Assembly: GCF_031432425.1 (NCBI RefSeq)
Contig: NZ_JAVKPH010000002.1
Span: 186,001-250,000, forward strand
Length of the DNA: 64,000 nt
Direction of reading: 5' to 3'
From: Ruixingdingia sedimenti
GTDB lineage: Bacteria > Pseudomonadota > Alphaproteobacteria > Rhodobacterales > Rhodobacteraceae
In this document: in pieces, positions 17,000 to 24,938 of the stretch
Layout of the letters: every line of letters begins with the position of its first letter
Numbering within the stretch: position 1 is the first letter of the stretch
The notes under the pieces: generated by a model
What the model was told of the DNA's origin: nothing
Database searches by the model: none
The model's input: the letters and a program-made list of their open reading frames with translations, nothing else
Program-made: the position numbers and the translations under genes

Positions 17000-17154
17000 C
17001 CGCAGCCTTTCGACCCGATCCTCCTTTCCGACTAACGGCTTGGCGGGGTTCTGATGGTGCTGGCCTCTCCCCGCCCCGTTCCCCCGCCAAGGGGGCATGC
17101 GCGTGCGCCACCATGGGCGAGGATCGGGCATCCAGCCGCATCCGGGGAGCCGTC

Positions 17155-17943
17155 ATGAAAATCTGGTATCAGGTCAGCGTCGATTTCGCGCATCATCAGA
17201 CCTTCGCCCGTCACCTGCACGCCTATGCCAACCATGTCGCCTCGCCGGGCACCAGCGTCACCGTGCACGGCATGGACCCCGACATCGGCCGGGGCCTGCC
17301 GCAGGCGGATGTGCTGCTGTCGCCGGTGTCCTACCACCAGACGATCAAGCGGCTGTTCCTGCGCAATGCCCGCAAGGCCGAGGCCGGGGGCTATGACGCC
17401 TTCGTCGTCGGCACCTATGCCGAACCGGCGCTGCGCGAACTGCGCTCGCTGGTGGAGATCCCGGTGGTCTCGGCGGCGGAATCGACGCTGCTCACCGCCT
17501 TTTCCGTCGCGCCGAAGGTGGCAATGATCGGGCTCAGCCAGCAGACGGTGCCGTTCAACCGCGCCTCGGTCACGCGCCACCGTTTCGGCGAACGGGTCAG
17601 CGGCATCTATACCGTGAACGAGGTGATGCTGGAACGCACGCTGGACCAGCAGTTCGACGCGCCGCAGGAATATATCGACCAGTTCGTCGCCGCCGCCCGC
17701 ATCGCCATCGCCGAGGGCGCCGATGCGATCATCCCGACCGAGGGGGTGGTGGCCACCATCGTCGGCGTCAACGGCATCACCGAGGTGGACGAGGTGCCGA
17801 TCATCGACGGCGTGGGCGTGCCGGTGATCTGCGCCGAAACCGCGATCACGCTGCGCCGGCGGCTGAAGATCGGGCCGAGCCGCAAGCGCGCCTATGTCCG
17901 GCCGAGCCCCGAGGCGCTGAAGGTGCTGTTCGACACGCTCTGA
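17155..17943 (+). CDS. Asp/Glu/hydantoin racemase-fold protein lacking both catalytic cysteines
   Basis: 262 aa with the two-domain aspartate/glutamate racemase fold: a first half with YDAFVVGTYAEPALRELRS and a second with GADAIIPTEGVVATIV. In hydantoin and Asp/Glu racemases each of these positions holds an acid/base cysteine (the patterns IACFGDPG and VLGCAGM). Here both are threonine (T87 and T195). The substrate is unknown; related family members include maleate isomerase-like and decarboxylase-like proteins. It stands alone, with unrelated neighbours. Confidence 0.8.
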   Translation: MKIWYQVSVDFAHHQTFARHLHAYANHVASPGTSVTVHGMDPDIGRGLPQADVLLSPVSYHQTIKRLFLRNARKAEAGGYDAFVVGTYAEPALRELRSLVEIPVVSAAESTLLTAFSVAPKVAMIGLSQQTVPFNRASVTRHRFGERVSGIYTVNEVMLERTLDQQFDAPQEYIDQFVAAARIAIAEGADAIIPTEGVVATIVGVNGITEVDEVPIIDGVGVPVICAETAITLRRRLKIGPSRKRAYVRPSPEALKVLFDTL

Positions 17944-17952
17944 ACCAGGGCC

Positions 17953-17981
17953 CTTACAAAACCGTCACATCCGGCTTACAT
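17953..17981 (+). promoter_or_regulatory. Candidate OmpR/PhoB-family operator (11-bp phased direct repeats)
   Basis: Three 7-mers, CTTACAA (17953), GTCACAT (17964) and CTTACAT (17975), are spaced by exactly 4 bp, giving an 11-bp period with T-N-ACA conserved in all three. PhoB and related response regulators bind 7-bp direct repeats with 4-bp spacers. It ends 26 bp before the kinase-like gene. The match to the classical Pho box consensus is partial (4-5 of 7 per repeat). Confidence 0.4.
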
Positions 17982-18007
17982 TCCCCCCGTCCAGCCACGC
18001 GACGGGG

Positions 18008-18760
18008 GTGCCGGTGTCACTGTCCCATGATCTTGCCGAAACGGTTTCCGGCGCGCTCGGCCAGCCGCCGCGGCGGGTGATGGCGCTGACGCTGGCGGAC
18101 GGGCGGCGGTTCTGGCTGAAACGGGTGGAACATCTGCGCCTGCGCCTGCGCCTGCAGAAGGGCGATCCCGCCCGCGCGTTCGAGGCCGAGCGCGCCGGGC
18201 TCCACCTGCTGGCCGCGCGCGGGCTGCCGGTGGCGGAAATCGTGCTGGAAGGGCCCGACCATATCGTGCTGGCCGATGCGGGGCCGACGCTGGCGCAACT
18301 GGCGGCGGAACCGGGGCGGGACGATGCCGCCACGGCCTTCGCCGCCGCCGGCCGGGCGCTGGCGCGGCTGCACCGGGCGGGGCTGGCGCATGGCCGCCCG
18401 GCGGTGCGCGACATCTGCTGGGACGGCCACACCGCGCGCTTCATCGACCTCGAACGCTTCTCGCCCCGCCGCCGCGGCGGGTTCTGGCAGGGGGTGGACC
18501 TGCTCTGCCTCGTGCAGAGCGCGCATGCCCGCTGGCCCGACGACCCCCGCTGGCTGAACGCCACGCTCGCCGCCTATGCGGCAGAGGCCCCGCCCGGCGC
18601 GCTGGCCGCCGCCGCGCGCCTTTCCCGCCGCCTCGCGCCCCTCGGCACGCTCGCCCGCCTGCTGCGCCCGCTGCGCCCCGAAAGCCGCGAACTCAACGCC
18701 GTATCGCCGACATTGGCAAGGCTGGCGGCGCTGGACCGCCCCCCTTCACTTTCTGTCTGA
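18008..18760 (+). CDS. Kinase-fold (WaaP/RIO-like) protein
   Basis: 250 aa, GTG start at 18008 (a second GTG at 18014). The pattern resembles small lipopolysaccharide-kinase or RIO-type phosphotransferases: an early FWLKRV that can supply the ATP-binding lysine, then LARLHRAGLAHGRP ... RDICWDG ... ARFIDLERF. The last part corresponds to the HG/D-N loop and the DFD-like metal site, but the residues are DLE, so activity is uncertain. A phased direct repeat precedes it. Its last residues (PPSLSV) and stop codon lie inside a dispersed repeat (18737-18830). Confidence 0.65.
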   Translation: MPVSLSHDLAETVSGALGQPPRRVMALTLADGRRFWLKRVEHLRLRLRLQKGDPARAFEAERAGLHLLAARGLPVAEIVLEGPDHIVLADAGPTLAQLAAEPGRDDAATAFAAAGRALARLHRAGLAHGRPAVRDICWDGHTARFIDLERFSPRRRGGFWQGVDLLCLVQSAHARWPDDPRWLNATLAAYAAEAPPGALAAAARLSRRLAPLGTLARLLRPLRPESRELNAVSPTLARLAALDRPPSLSV

Positions 18761-18830
18761 AAATATCCCGGGGCGCAGGATGGTGCGCCACTGGTTCGAG
18801 AACCAGCCTGCGCGGGGCTGGCCCCCGGCG
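18737..18830 (+). repeat. Dispersed repeat with CACTTTCTGTC core, copy D1
   Basis: About 94 bp, nearly identical to 24737-24831. It has the core CTTCACTTTCTGTC, then AAATATCCCGGGG, then the hairpin CTGGTTCGAGAACCAG, then CGCGGGGCTGGCCCCCGGC. It lies at the junction of two convergent genes and overlaps the 3' end of the kinase-like gene. Confidence 0.85.
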
Positions 18831-18855
18831 CCACGCCACCCACCCGGCGCAACGC

Positions 18856-20040
18856 CTACCGCCCCAACTCCCGGATTCCCCGGGCGATTCCGTCCAGCGT
18901 CATCGGCACCATACGGTCCGCGAACACCTGCCGGATCAGGCGGATGGAATGCGAATGGTCCCAGAACCGTTCCGGCACCGGGTTGATCCACAGATGGCCG
19001 GGCCATTGCTGACAGGCGCGTTCCAGCCACAGCTTGCCGGGTTCCGCGTTCCAGTGTTCGTTCGCGCCGCCGGGTTGCAGCACCTCGTAGGGGCTCATCG
19101 AGGCATCGCCCACGAAGATGCATTTCCAGTCGTGCCCGTAGGTGCGCAGCACCTCCCATGTCGGGGTCTGTTCGTCCCACCGGCGGCGGTTGTCGCGCCA
19201 GACGCCCTCGTAGAGGCAGTTGTGGAAATAGAAATATTCCAGATGCTTGAACTCGGCCCGGGCGGCGGAAAACAGTTCTTCCACCACCTTCACATGCGGG
19301 TCCATGCTGCCGCCCACGTCGAGGAACAACAGCACCCTTACCGCGTTGCGCCGTTCCGGCCGGGTCTGCACGTCCAGATAGCCGTGCTCGGCCGTGGCGC
19401 GGATGGTGCCGTCGAGGTCCAGTTCCTCCACCGCGCCGTCGCGGGCCCATTTGCGCAGCCGTTTCAGCGCCACCTTGATGTTGCGGGTGCCCAGTTCGAC
19501 CGTATCGTCGAGGTTGCGGAACTCGCGCTTGTCCCAGACCTTGACGGCGCGGCCCTCGCGGCCCTCCTTCTGGCCGATGCGCACCCCTTCGGGGTTCGAG
19601 CCATAGGCGCCGAAGGGCGAGGTGCCGGCGGTGCCGATCCATTTGTTGCCGCCCTGATGGCGGCCCTTCTGGTCCTCCAGCCGCTGGCGCAGGGTTTCCA
19701 TCAGCTTGTCGAACCCGCCGAGCGCCTCGATCTGCGCGCGTTCCTCGGGCGTCAGCACCTTTTCGGCCAGCTTGCGCAGCCATTCCTCGGGCAGGTCGAT
19801 GGCGTCCAGCACCTGTTGGGGGGTGATCGCCTCCAGCCCCCTGAAGGCGGTGGCGAAGGCCTGGTCGAAACGGTCGAGGTGGCGTTCGTCCTTCACCATC
19901 GCGGTGCGGGCGAGGTAATAGAACCCCTCGATGTCATAGGTCGCGAGCCCCGCCTGCATCCCTTCCAGAAAGGCGAGGTATTCGCGCAGGCTGACCGGGA
20001 CGCCGGTCTTGCGCAGGGTCTCGAAGAAGGGCAGGAACAT
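18856..20040 (-). CDS. VWA domain protein, CoxE-like partner of MoxR ATPase
   Basis: 394 aa. The N-terminal half is helical (LREYLAFLEGMQAGL ... LPEEWLRKLAEKVLTPEE). The C-terminal half is a von Willebrand A domain with a metal-site motif LLFLDVGGSMDPHV and later GDASMSPYE. Proteins of this CoxE-like group normally work with a MoxR AAA ATPase as a chaperone pair for metal-enzyme or complex assembly. The only MoxR gene in view is 17 kb away at 36943. It is transcribed together with the small membrane protein gene at 20053-20214. Confidence 0.85.
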   Translation of the reverse strand: MFLPFFETLRKTGVPVSLREYLAFLEGMQAGLATYDIEGFYYLARTAMVKDERHLDRFDQAFATAFRGLEAITPQQVLDAIDLPEEWLRKLAEKVLTPEERAQIEALGGFDKLMETLRQRLEDQKGRHQGGNKWIGTAGTSPFGAYGSNPEGVRIGQKEGREGRAVKVWDKREFRNLDDTVELGTRNIKVALKRLRKWARDGAVEELDLDGTIRATAEHGYLDVQTRPERRNAVRVLLFLDVGGSMDPHVKVVEELFSAARAEFKHLEYFYFHNCLYEGVWRDNRRRWDEQTPTWEVLRTYGHDWKCIFVGDASMSPYEVLQPGGANEHWNAEPGKLWLERACQQWPGHLWINPVPERFWDHSHSIRLIRQVFADRMVPMTLDGIARGIRELGR

Positions 20041-20052
20041 CGGTCCCTCCGC

Positions 20053-20214
20053 CTATATCCGGTTCATCACCACGGTGGCGAGCAGGCCCACGAGGGCGAA
20101 TATGATCGCGTACACGCCCGCATATTGCACGATGTCGAGCGTTGTGCCCTTGCGCGACCGCGCGAGCCATCCGCCCCAGAGCGCCCCGATCACAAAGCCC
20201 GCCACTATGAACAT
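20053..20214 (-). CDS. 53-residue membrane protein
   Basis: Short frame MFIVAGFVIGALWGGWLARS... ending in VVMNRI, 53 aa, with two predicted transmembrane helices and an RSRKGTTLD turn. I recall similarly sized proteins in Rhodobacteraceae, sometimes labelled apolipoprotein acyltransferase, a name far too large for such a peptide. It starts 51 bp after the DUF2927 lipoprotein stop and ends 12 bp before the VWA gene start, all on the minus strand, so the three probably form one transcript. The function is unknown. Confidence 0.7.
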   Translation of the reverse strand: MFIVAGFVIGALWGGWLARSRKGTTLDIVQYAGVYAIIFALVGLLATVVMNRI

Positions 20215-20265
20215 TCCCGGTCCTTCCTGTCGTTCCGCGCCAAGGGCCGCGCGGCCCTCGGCCGC

Positions 20266-21675
20266 CTAGCCCCCGGCCCGCGGGGGCGTCAGGGCGGCGA
20301 TCTCGGACAGGCGGTTGCGCACCGTATCGTCGGCGCCGAAGCCATAGCGCGCCCATCCCAGACTGTCGAGCCGCACCGCCCGCGCCTCTTGTTCGTGGCC
20401 CAGCATCTCCAGCGCCTCGGCGCGGATCATCAGGAGCGTCGCCAGCAGCGCCGCGTTTTCCGCCGCCTGCACCGCGGGAATGGCGCGGCCCGTCAGCACC
20501 AGCGCCTCTTCCGCCTGCCCGGAGCCGAGCGCGAAGGCCGCCATCTGCATGTCCACATGCGCGACATGCAGCGCGCCGTCGGGCAGGGCGGCATAGATCC
20601 GCGCCGCCTCGGCGAAGTTCAGCACCGCCATCTCGATCTCGGACGCGAGGCTGAGCCGCGCCACCGCGAAATGGCTGAAGGCGCGGCGGTTGTCGGCCCA
20701 TCCCCGCGCCTCGGCGATGGCCAGCGCCCGGTGCGCCGCCACCCGCCGCGCCGGCGCCGGCGTGCGCGGGCCGAGCGCGGTTTCGATGGCGTCGATCCAG
20801 GCGCGCGGGCTGTCGTCGGCGCCGCGCGCGGGCAGGCGTTCGCCGCGCGGGTTCAGCCGGCGCAGGATCGCGGGCAGGGCGGCGGCGGCCTCGGCCCGGG
20901 TCATGCCGGTGCGCAGGGCCGGGTCGTAGGCCGCGCGCAGCACCAGCATGTCGAAGCCGGTCAGGACGGTGTGGAAATTGTCGTCGTTGAACACCGAATC
21001 CGACAGCCGGTAAAGGTCGTTCAGCGGCCCGAGCGCCTGCGCCAGTTCCTCGTGCAGGCAGTCGCGCACCTCTTGCGGGGCGACATCGGCGGGGACGAAG
21101 ACGGTGATCCGTTCGCGCGATTCCAGCGTCGTCCAGTCCACCTCGGGGCCGTGGCGGCGGCGGCGGAATTCGTCCCAGCCGCCGACGCGGGGCACGACGA
21201 AACAGGCGGCATGCGGCACCACCGCCTGCATGCGCGCGCGGGGCAGGAATTCGACATGCAGGTTGGCGGCGGCGGCGCTGTCGGCCCGTGCGATGTCGAT
21301 ATGCGCCTCGGACCGCAGGCGCAGCAGCAGGCGCGACAGCTCGGCCTCCGCCCCCGGGGGGACCTGGCCCGCAAGGCCCACGCGGATCGGCGCCTCGTAG
21401 CGGGTGAAGCGCGGCACCTCGCGCCCGCTTTCCATGCGGAAGAAGAGGTCGAGGATATCGCGCGCGATATCGGCATTCGCCCGCACCGGCGGCGTGCCGG
21501 GCCGGGGGGCGAAGTTCTTCATCGCCGGCAGCGCGGGCATCGCCATCTGGCGGCGCTGCGGCACCTCCGTCACCGGCGGCGCGGCGCAGGCCGAAAGCAG
21601 CAGCGCGCAGACCGCCGGCAGCAGCCAGCGGCGGGCGGCAGGGCGGGTCGCGGCGGGGGCGGGCAGGGCGGTCAT
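20266..21675 (-). CDS. DUF2927-type lipoprotein
   Basis: 469 aa. The N-terminal signal has a lipobox (LLLSACAAP), so it is probably a lipid-anchored envelope protein. The body contains HEELAQALGPLNDLYRLSDSVFNDDN, a marker of the DUF2927 family, with a metallopeptidase-like HEE. The C-terminal third is helical with a repeat-like pattern reminiscent of TPR units. The function of the family is unknown. It leads the small minus-strand set down to the VWA gene. Confidence 0.82.
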   Translation of the reverse strand: MTALPAPAATRPAARRWLLPAVCALLLSACAAPPVTEVPQRRQMAMPALPAMKNFAPRPGTPPVRANADIARDILDLFFRMESGREVPRFTRYEAPIRVGLAGQVPPGAEAELSRLLLRLRSEAHIDIARADSAAAANLHVEFLPRARMQAVVPHAACFVVPRVGGWDEFRRRRHGPEVDWTTLESRERITVFVPADVAPQEVRDCLHEELAQALGPLNDLYRLSDSVFNDDNFHTVLTGFDMLVLRAAYDPALRTGMTRAEAAAALPAILRRLNPRGERLPARGADDSPRAWIDAIETALGPRTPAPARRVAAHRALAIAEARGWADNRRAFSHFAVARLSLASEIEMAVLNFAEAARIYAALPDGALHVAHVDMQMAAFALGSGQAEEALVLTGRAIPAVQAAENAALLATLLMIRAEALEMLGHEQEARAVRLDSLGWARYGFGADDTVRNRLSEIAALTPPRAGG

Positions 21676-22081
21676 GGCGGCTCCGGTTCGATCACGGCGA
21701 TGTTAACCCCCCGGCAGGGGATTCGGAACCCGCGGCGGGGGAAACAATCCGCGCCTGTGGGCCGGGCCGACATCCACCGCGTTCAGGCCGGGCGGGAGGG
21801 GGAGGCAATGGAGGTCTCGCCAGTTCCGGCTCCGGTGCGGAGGACAAGAATTTTCGTCCGAAAGTTCTTGGGCCGGGACAACGAAGCCCGTGGCGAAGGC
21901 ACCGCCTTCGCCCGTCGGATTGGCGGGATCGGGTGTCGCCCCTTGCCGGCTCGTGACACGGCGGGCGGGGGTGGATTCTGCGGGTGCGCCGTGCGATGGT
22001 GCGCGCCAATCCACCCGCCCGGCCTACCGGCACCGGGGGCGGTACAGGCAGATACGCAGGCTTTCCACCCATGGCACGGCG
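21676..22081. other. Gene-free stretch rich in hairpins
   Basis: 406 bp between two divergent genes with no credible frame. It holds an AAGAATTTTCG / CGAAAGTTCTT hairpin at about 21847-21870 (one mismatch), a GCGAAGGC-ACC-GCCTTCGC hairpin near 21894-21912, and a wide inverted repeat around 21963-22023 (GGGCGGGGGTGGATT against AATCCACCCGCCC). These resemble repetitive intergenic elements. Promoters of both flanking genes should lie here. Confidence 0.6.
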
Positions 22082-23092
22082 ATGAACGGTATCCGGTTCC
22101 AACTGGCGCTCGACTCCGGGGCCATCGCACTGCCCGATACGGGCCGCGTGGCGGTGATCCGGCCGCGGGCGGGCGATGACCTCGGCCCGCTGGACCGCGC
22201 GGTGGGGCGCGCGCGGATCGAGGTGGTGACGGGTTTCCGCCCCGACCACGATGCCTTCGCCGCCGCCGGATACCCCGCGCGCGCCGATCTGCACGGGCCC
22301 TATGGCGCCGCTGTGGTCAGCCTGCCGCGCGCCCGCGCCCATGCCCGCGCGCTGGTCGCCGCCGCCGCGGCGGCGATCGCGCCCGGCGGGCCGGTGGTGG
22401 TGGACGGGCAGAAAACCGACGGGATCGACAGCCTGCTGCGCGACCTGCGCGGGCAGGGGGCGGATCTGTCGGCCCCCGTCGCCAAGGCGCATGGCCGCCT
22501 TGCCGCCTTTGCCGCCGGTACGGCGGACCTGTCGGGCTGGACCGCCCGTCCCCATGTCACGCCCGAAGGCTTCACCACCCTGCCGGGGGCCTTTTCCGCC
22601 GAAGGCCCGGACCGCGGATCCGCCCTGCTGGCCGCGGCCCTGCCGGGGCGGCTGCCCGCGCGGCTGGCCGATCTGGGGGCCGGGTGGGGGTATCTCTCTG
22701 CCGCGATCCTTGCGCGCGAAGGGGTCCAGACCCTCGATCTGGTCGAGGCGGAGGCCGACGCCCTTGCCTGCGCGCGCATCAACATCCCCGATCCCCGGGC
22801 GCGGTTCCACTGGGCCGATGCCACGCGCTTTCGCCCCGACCGGCCGCTGGATGCGGTGGTGACGAACCCGCCCTTCCACGAGGGGCGCGCGCCCGACCCG
22901 GGCCTCGGCATCGCCTTTTTGCGCGCGGCGGCGGGGATGCTGTCGCCCGCGGGCACGCTCTGGCTGGTCGCCAACCGCCATCTGCCCTACGCCCCCGTTT
23001 TGGCCGAGACCTTCCGCGACCATGAAGAGATCGGCGGCGATGCCGTCTTCCGCCTGATCCGCGCCCACCGCCCGATCCGCCCGCGCGGCTGA
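22082..23092 (+). CDS. RsmC-like class I SAM methyltransferase
   Basis: 336 aa. The N-terminal half is the pseudo-methyltransferase domain of the RsmC/RlmG group. The C-terminal half has motif I LADLGAGWGYLSAAIL and the catalytic VTNPPFHEG, the NPPF motif of N2-guanine or N6-adenine methyltransferases. By similarity it should modify 16S rRNA guanine (G1207 in E. coli). The ATG at 22082 fits; the open frame extends further upstream without conserved character. It is followed 16 bp later by an SDR gene. Confidence 0.85.
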   Translation: MNGIRFQLALDSGAIALPDTGRVAVIRPRAGDDLGPLDRAVGRARIEVVTGFRPDHDAFAAAGYPARADLHGPYGAAVVSLPRARAHARALVAAAAAAIAPGGPVVVDGQKTDGIDSLLRDLRGQGADLSAPVAKAHGRLAAFAAGTADLSGWTARPHVTPEGFTTLPGAFSAEGPDRGSALLAAALPGRLPARLADLGAGWGYLSAAILAREGVQTLDLVEAEADALACARINIPDPRARFHWADATRFRPDRPLDAVVTNPPFHEGRAPDPGLGIAFLRAAAGMLSPAGTLWLVANRHLPYAPVLAETFRDHEEIGGDAVFRLIRAHRPIRPRG

Positions 23093-23108
23093 TGTTCCAG
23101 AGGCTGCC

Positions 23109-23930
23109 ATGACCTTTTCCATCACCGGCAAGACCGCCATCGTCACCGGCGCCGCGCATGGCATCGGCCTCGCCATCGCGCGCCATTTCGTCGACCGGGG
23201 CGCGAATGTGATGTTCGCCGATGTGGACGAAGAGGCGCTGGCGCGCGAACTGGGCGAGGCCGCGCGCGGCGAGGGGCCGGTGCGCTATTTCGCCGGCGAC
23301 CTGCGCCAGCGGCTGACCATCGCCAATCTGGTGTCCGCGACCATCGACGCCTTCGACCGGGTGGACATCCTGGTGAACGCCAGCCGCCATGTCGCGCTGT
23401 CCGACCCGCTGGAACCCGAGGACGACGCGGTGGAAGAGATGTTGCAGCAGAACCTGCTGACCGCGCTGCGCCTGTCGCAGCATGTCGCGCGGCGGATGAT
23501 CGCGCAGGCGGCGCGGCCCGATGGCGATGCGGCGGGCGGGGCGGAACAGGCGGGGGCGATCGTCAACATCTCGTCCATTGCGGCGCAGCGCACGCAGCCG
23601 GAACTGATGGGCTATTCGGTCGCCTGCGCGGCGGTGGACCAGATGACCCGCGCGCTGGCGCTGGCGCTGGCGCCGAAACGGATCCGGGTGAACGCGGTCG
23701 CCTTCGGCAGCGTGATGAGCGCCTCGTTGCAGCGCGGGCTGAAGGAGCACGGCGATTTCCGGGCAGAGATCCTCCGCCGCACCCCCCTCGGCCGCATCGC
23801 CGCGGCGGTGGAACTGGCCGAGGCGGCGCAGTTCCTCGCCTCGGACGCGGCGGGGTTCGTCACCGGGCAGATCCTGACGGTGGACGGCGGGCGCACGCTG
23901 CTCGACCCGGCGGTGGCGCCGGCGCATTAG
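23109..23930 (+). CDS. SDR-fold protein without the catalytic lysine
   Basis: 273 aa. The cofactor motif TGAAHGIG (13-20) and an acidic FADVD at 37-41, suggesting NAD, are intact. The NNAG motif reads NASRH (90-94). The active site should be YxxxK but reads Y169-S-V-A-C173, so lysine is replaced by cysteine; S155/S156 remain. Without the lysine, normal SDR chemistry is unlikely, so this may be a binding or regulatory protein. It is co-oriented with the RsmC-like gene. Confidence 0.85.
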   Translation: MTFSITGKTAIVTGAAHGIGLAIARHFVDRGANVMFADVDEEALARELGEAARGEGPVRYFAGDLRQRLTIANLVSATIDAFDRVDILVNASRHVALSDPLEPEDDAVEEMLQQNLLTALRLSQHVARRMIAQAARPDGDAAGGAEQAGAIVNISSIAAQRTQPELMGYSVACAAVDQMTRALALALAPKRIRVNAVAFGSVMSASLQRGLKEHGDFRAEILRRTPLGRIAAAVELAEAAQFLASDAAGFVTGQILTVDGGRTLLDPAVAPAH

Positions 23931-23940
23931 GGTGTGCTCC

Positions 23941-24115
23941 CGGTCCTGCCATTTGGCTGGCGCAGGCGCGTGCCTTCGCCACATCCCGCCCTCGCCGCTG
24001 CCCCGGCCTGGCCGGGTTTCCTGACATCTCCGTCTCTCACGGCACCACCGCGCCACGGGCGGGGGAAACGCGGTGCGTTTCCTCATCCCGCCCGGGCCGG
24101 ACCATAGCGCGAATA
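23941..24115 (-). repeat. Dispersed modular repeat, copy C (short form)
   Basis: Read on the minus strand this copy starts with TATTCGCGC and matches 27251-27358 (left module, with GGAAACGCA-CGCGTTTCCCCC and AGACGGAGATG) and then 27468-27495 (right module, GTGGCGAAGGCACGCGCC). It lacks the roughly 80-bp GC-rich middle of copies A and B. It lies between the convergent SDR gene (stop 23930) and lipoprotein gene (stop 24127). Confidence 0.78.
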
Positions 24116-24126
24116 CCCCCGCGCCC

Positions 24127-24591
24127 CTATTCGGGATAGGTCGCCCGGCATTGCGCCACCGCGGCAGAGGCCATGGCGTTCAGTTCCGCGCGTTTCTTGC
24201 GCATCTCGGCCAGCTTGGCGCGTTCGGCGGCAAGATCGACCGCCACCGGGCGGCGTTCGGATACCGGCACGTCCTCCCAGCAGAAGCCGGGGGCGCTGTC
24301 GTAGTAGAACACCGGCTTGGCCCCCGGCTCGCGCGGCGGGGCCTGGCGCAGCACGGGGCGGTTGCAGGGCACATAGCGCATCTCGGTATGCACGGTCTCG
24401 CGATAGCCATAGCCGCGGGCGATATTGCCCTCGGTCTCGGCGATCAACTGGTCGAGCACGCGCAGGTCGCGCGTGGCGGCATTGATGCATTGTTCCTGCG
24501 GGGTGCCGCAGGCGGCCAGCGCCGCAAGGGCGGCCAGCAACAGCGGATACCTGGCACGGGCGGCAGCGGGGGGCAGGAAACTGCGGGTCAT
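24127..24591 (-). CDS. Small lipoprotein of unknown function
   Basis: 154 aa with a signal peptide and lipobox (LAALAACGTPQ). Five cysteines in total: the lipid-attachment Cys and four in the mature part (QCIN, VPCNRP, GFCWED, AQCRATY), and a helical C-terminus with AAERAKLAEMRKKRAEL. Envelope location is likely. I do not recognise a characterised family. Confidence 0.7.
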   Translation of the reverse strand: MTRSFLPPAAARARYPLLLAALAALAACGTPQEQCINAATRDLRVLDQLIAETEGNIARGYGYRETVHTEMRYVPCNRPVLRQAPPREPGAKPVFYYDSAPGFCWEDVPVSERRPVAVDLAAERAKLAEMRKKRAELNAMASAAVAQCRATYPE

Positions 24592-24938
24592 CGGAAACTC
24601 CCAACCGTGTGGATGCAGGGTACGCCTTTGACGCGGCGGGGAAAAGGGGCAGGGCGATCACATCTTGCGCGGCGCGCGGGAAGATGCCGGAACGACCGCG
24701 GCCTTGCCCCGTGCACACCGCCGGAGGCTAGAAACCCGCCCCCCTTCACTTTCTGTCCTTAAATATCCCGGGGGCGCCGGCTGGTGCGCCACTGGTTCGA
24801 GAACCAGCCTGCGCGGGGCTGGCCCCCGGCCCGCCCGATATCACCGGCGCACCGTCATGCAGATGCCCCTTCACGCCGGCCTCTGGCCGCGCCGCCCCCC
24901 GCCTGCTATCACCCCGCCAGCCACAGGAGGAACCGCCC
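24592..24938. other. Divergent intergenic region containing repeat D2
   Basis: 347 bp between a lipoprotein gene and hemF, reading apart. Beyond the repeat at 24737-24831 I see no gene. The hemF promoter should lie in the last 100 bp; no FnrL-type or CrtJ-type site is evident. Confidence 0.55.
24737..24831 (+). repeat. Dispersed repeat with CACTTTCTGTCC core, copy D2
   Basis: About 95 bp, nearly identical to 18737-18830, with the same order: CTTCACTTTCTGTCC, AAATATCCCGGGGG, hairpin CTGGTTCGAGAACCAG, CGCGGGGCTGGCCCCCGGC. It lies upstream of hemF. Confidence 0.87.

Noticed and set aside
16266..17154. Intact prophage or integrative element at tRNA-Tyr
   Set aside because: No integrase, no phage genes and no visible duplicated tRNA end; at most a scar.
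18949..22179. A 1076-codon plus-strand frame across the VWA and DUF2927 genes
   Set aside because: The residue composition is typical of a shadow, and the true genes on the minus strand carry motifs and signals.
24127..24591. Annotation of the small lipoprotein as an excinuclease subunit
   Set aside because: Such names circulate for similar short proteins, but there is no UvrB domain, and the lipobox makes a DNA-repair role implausible.
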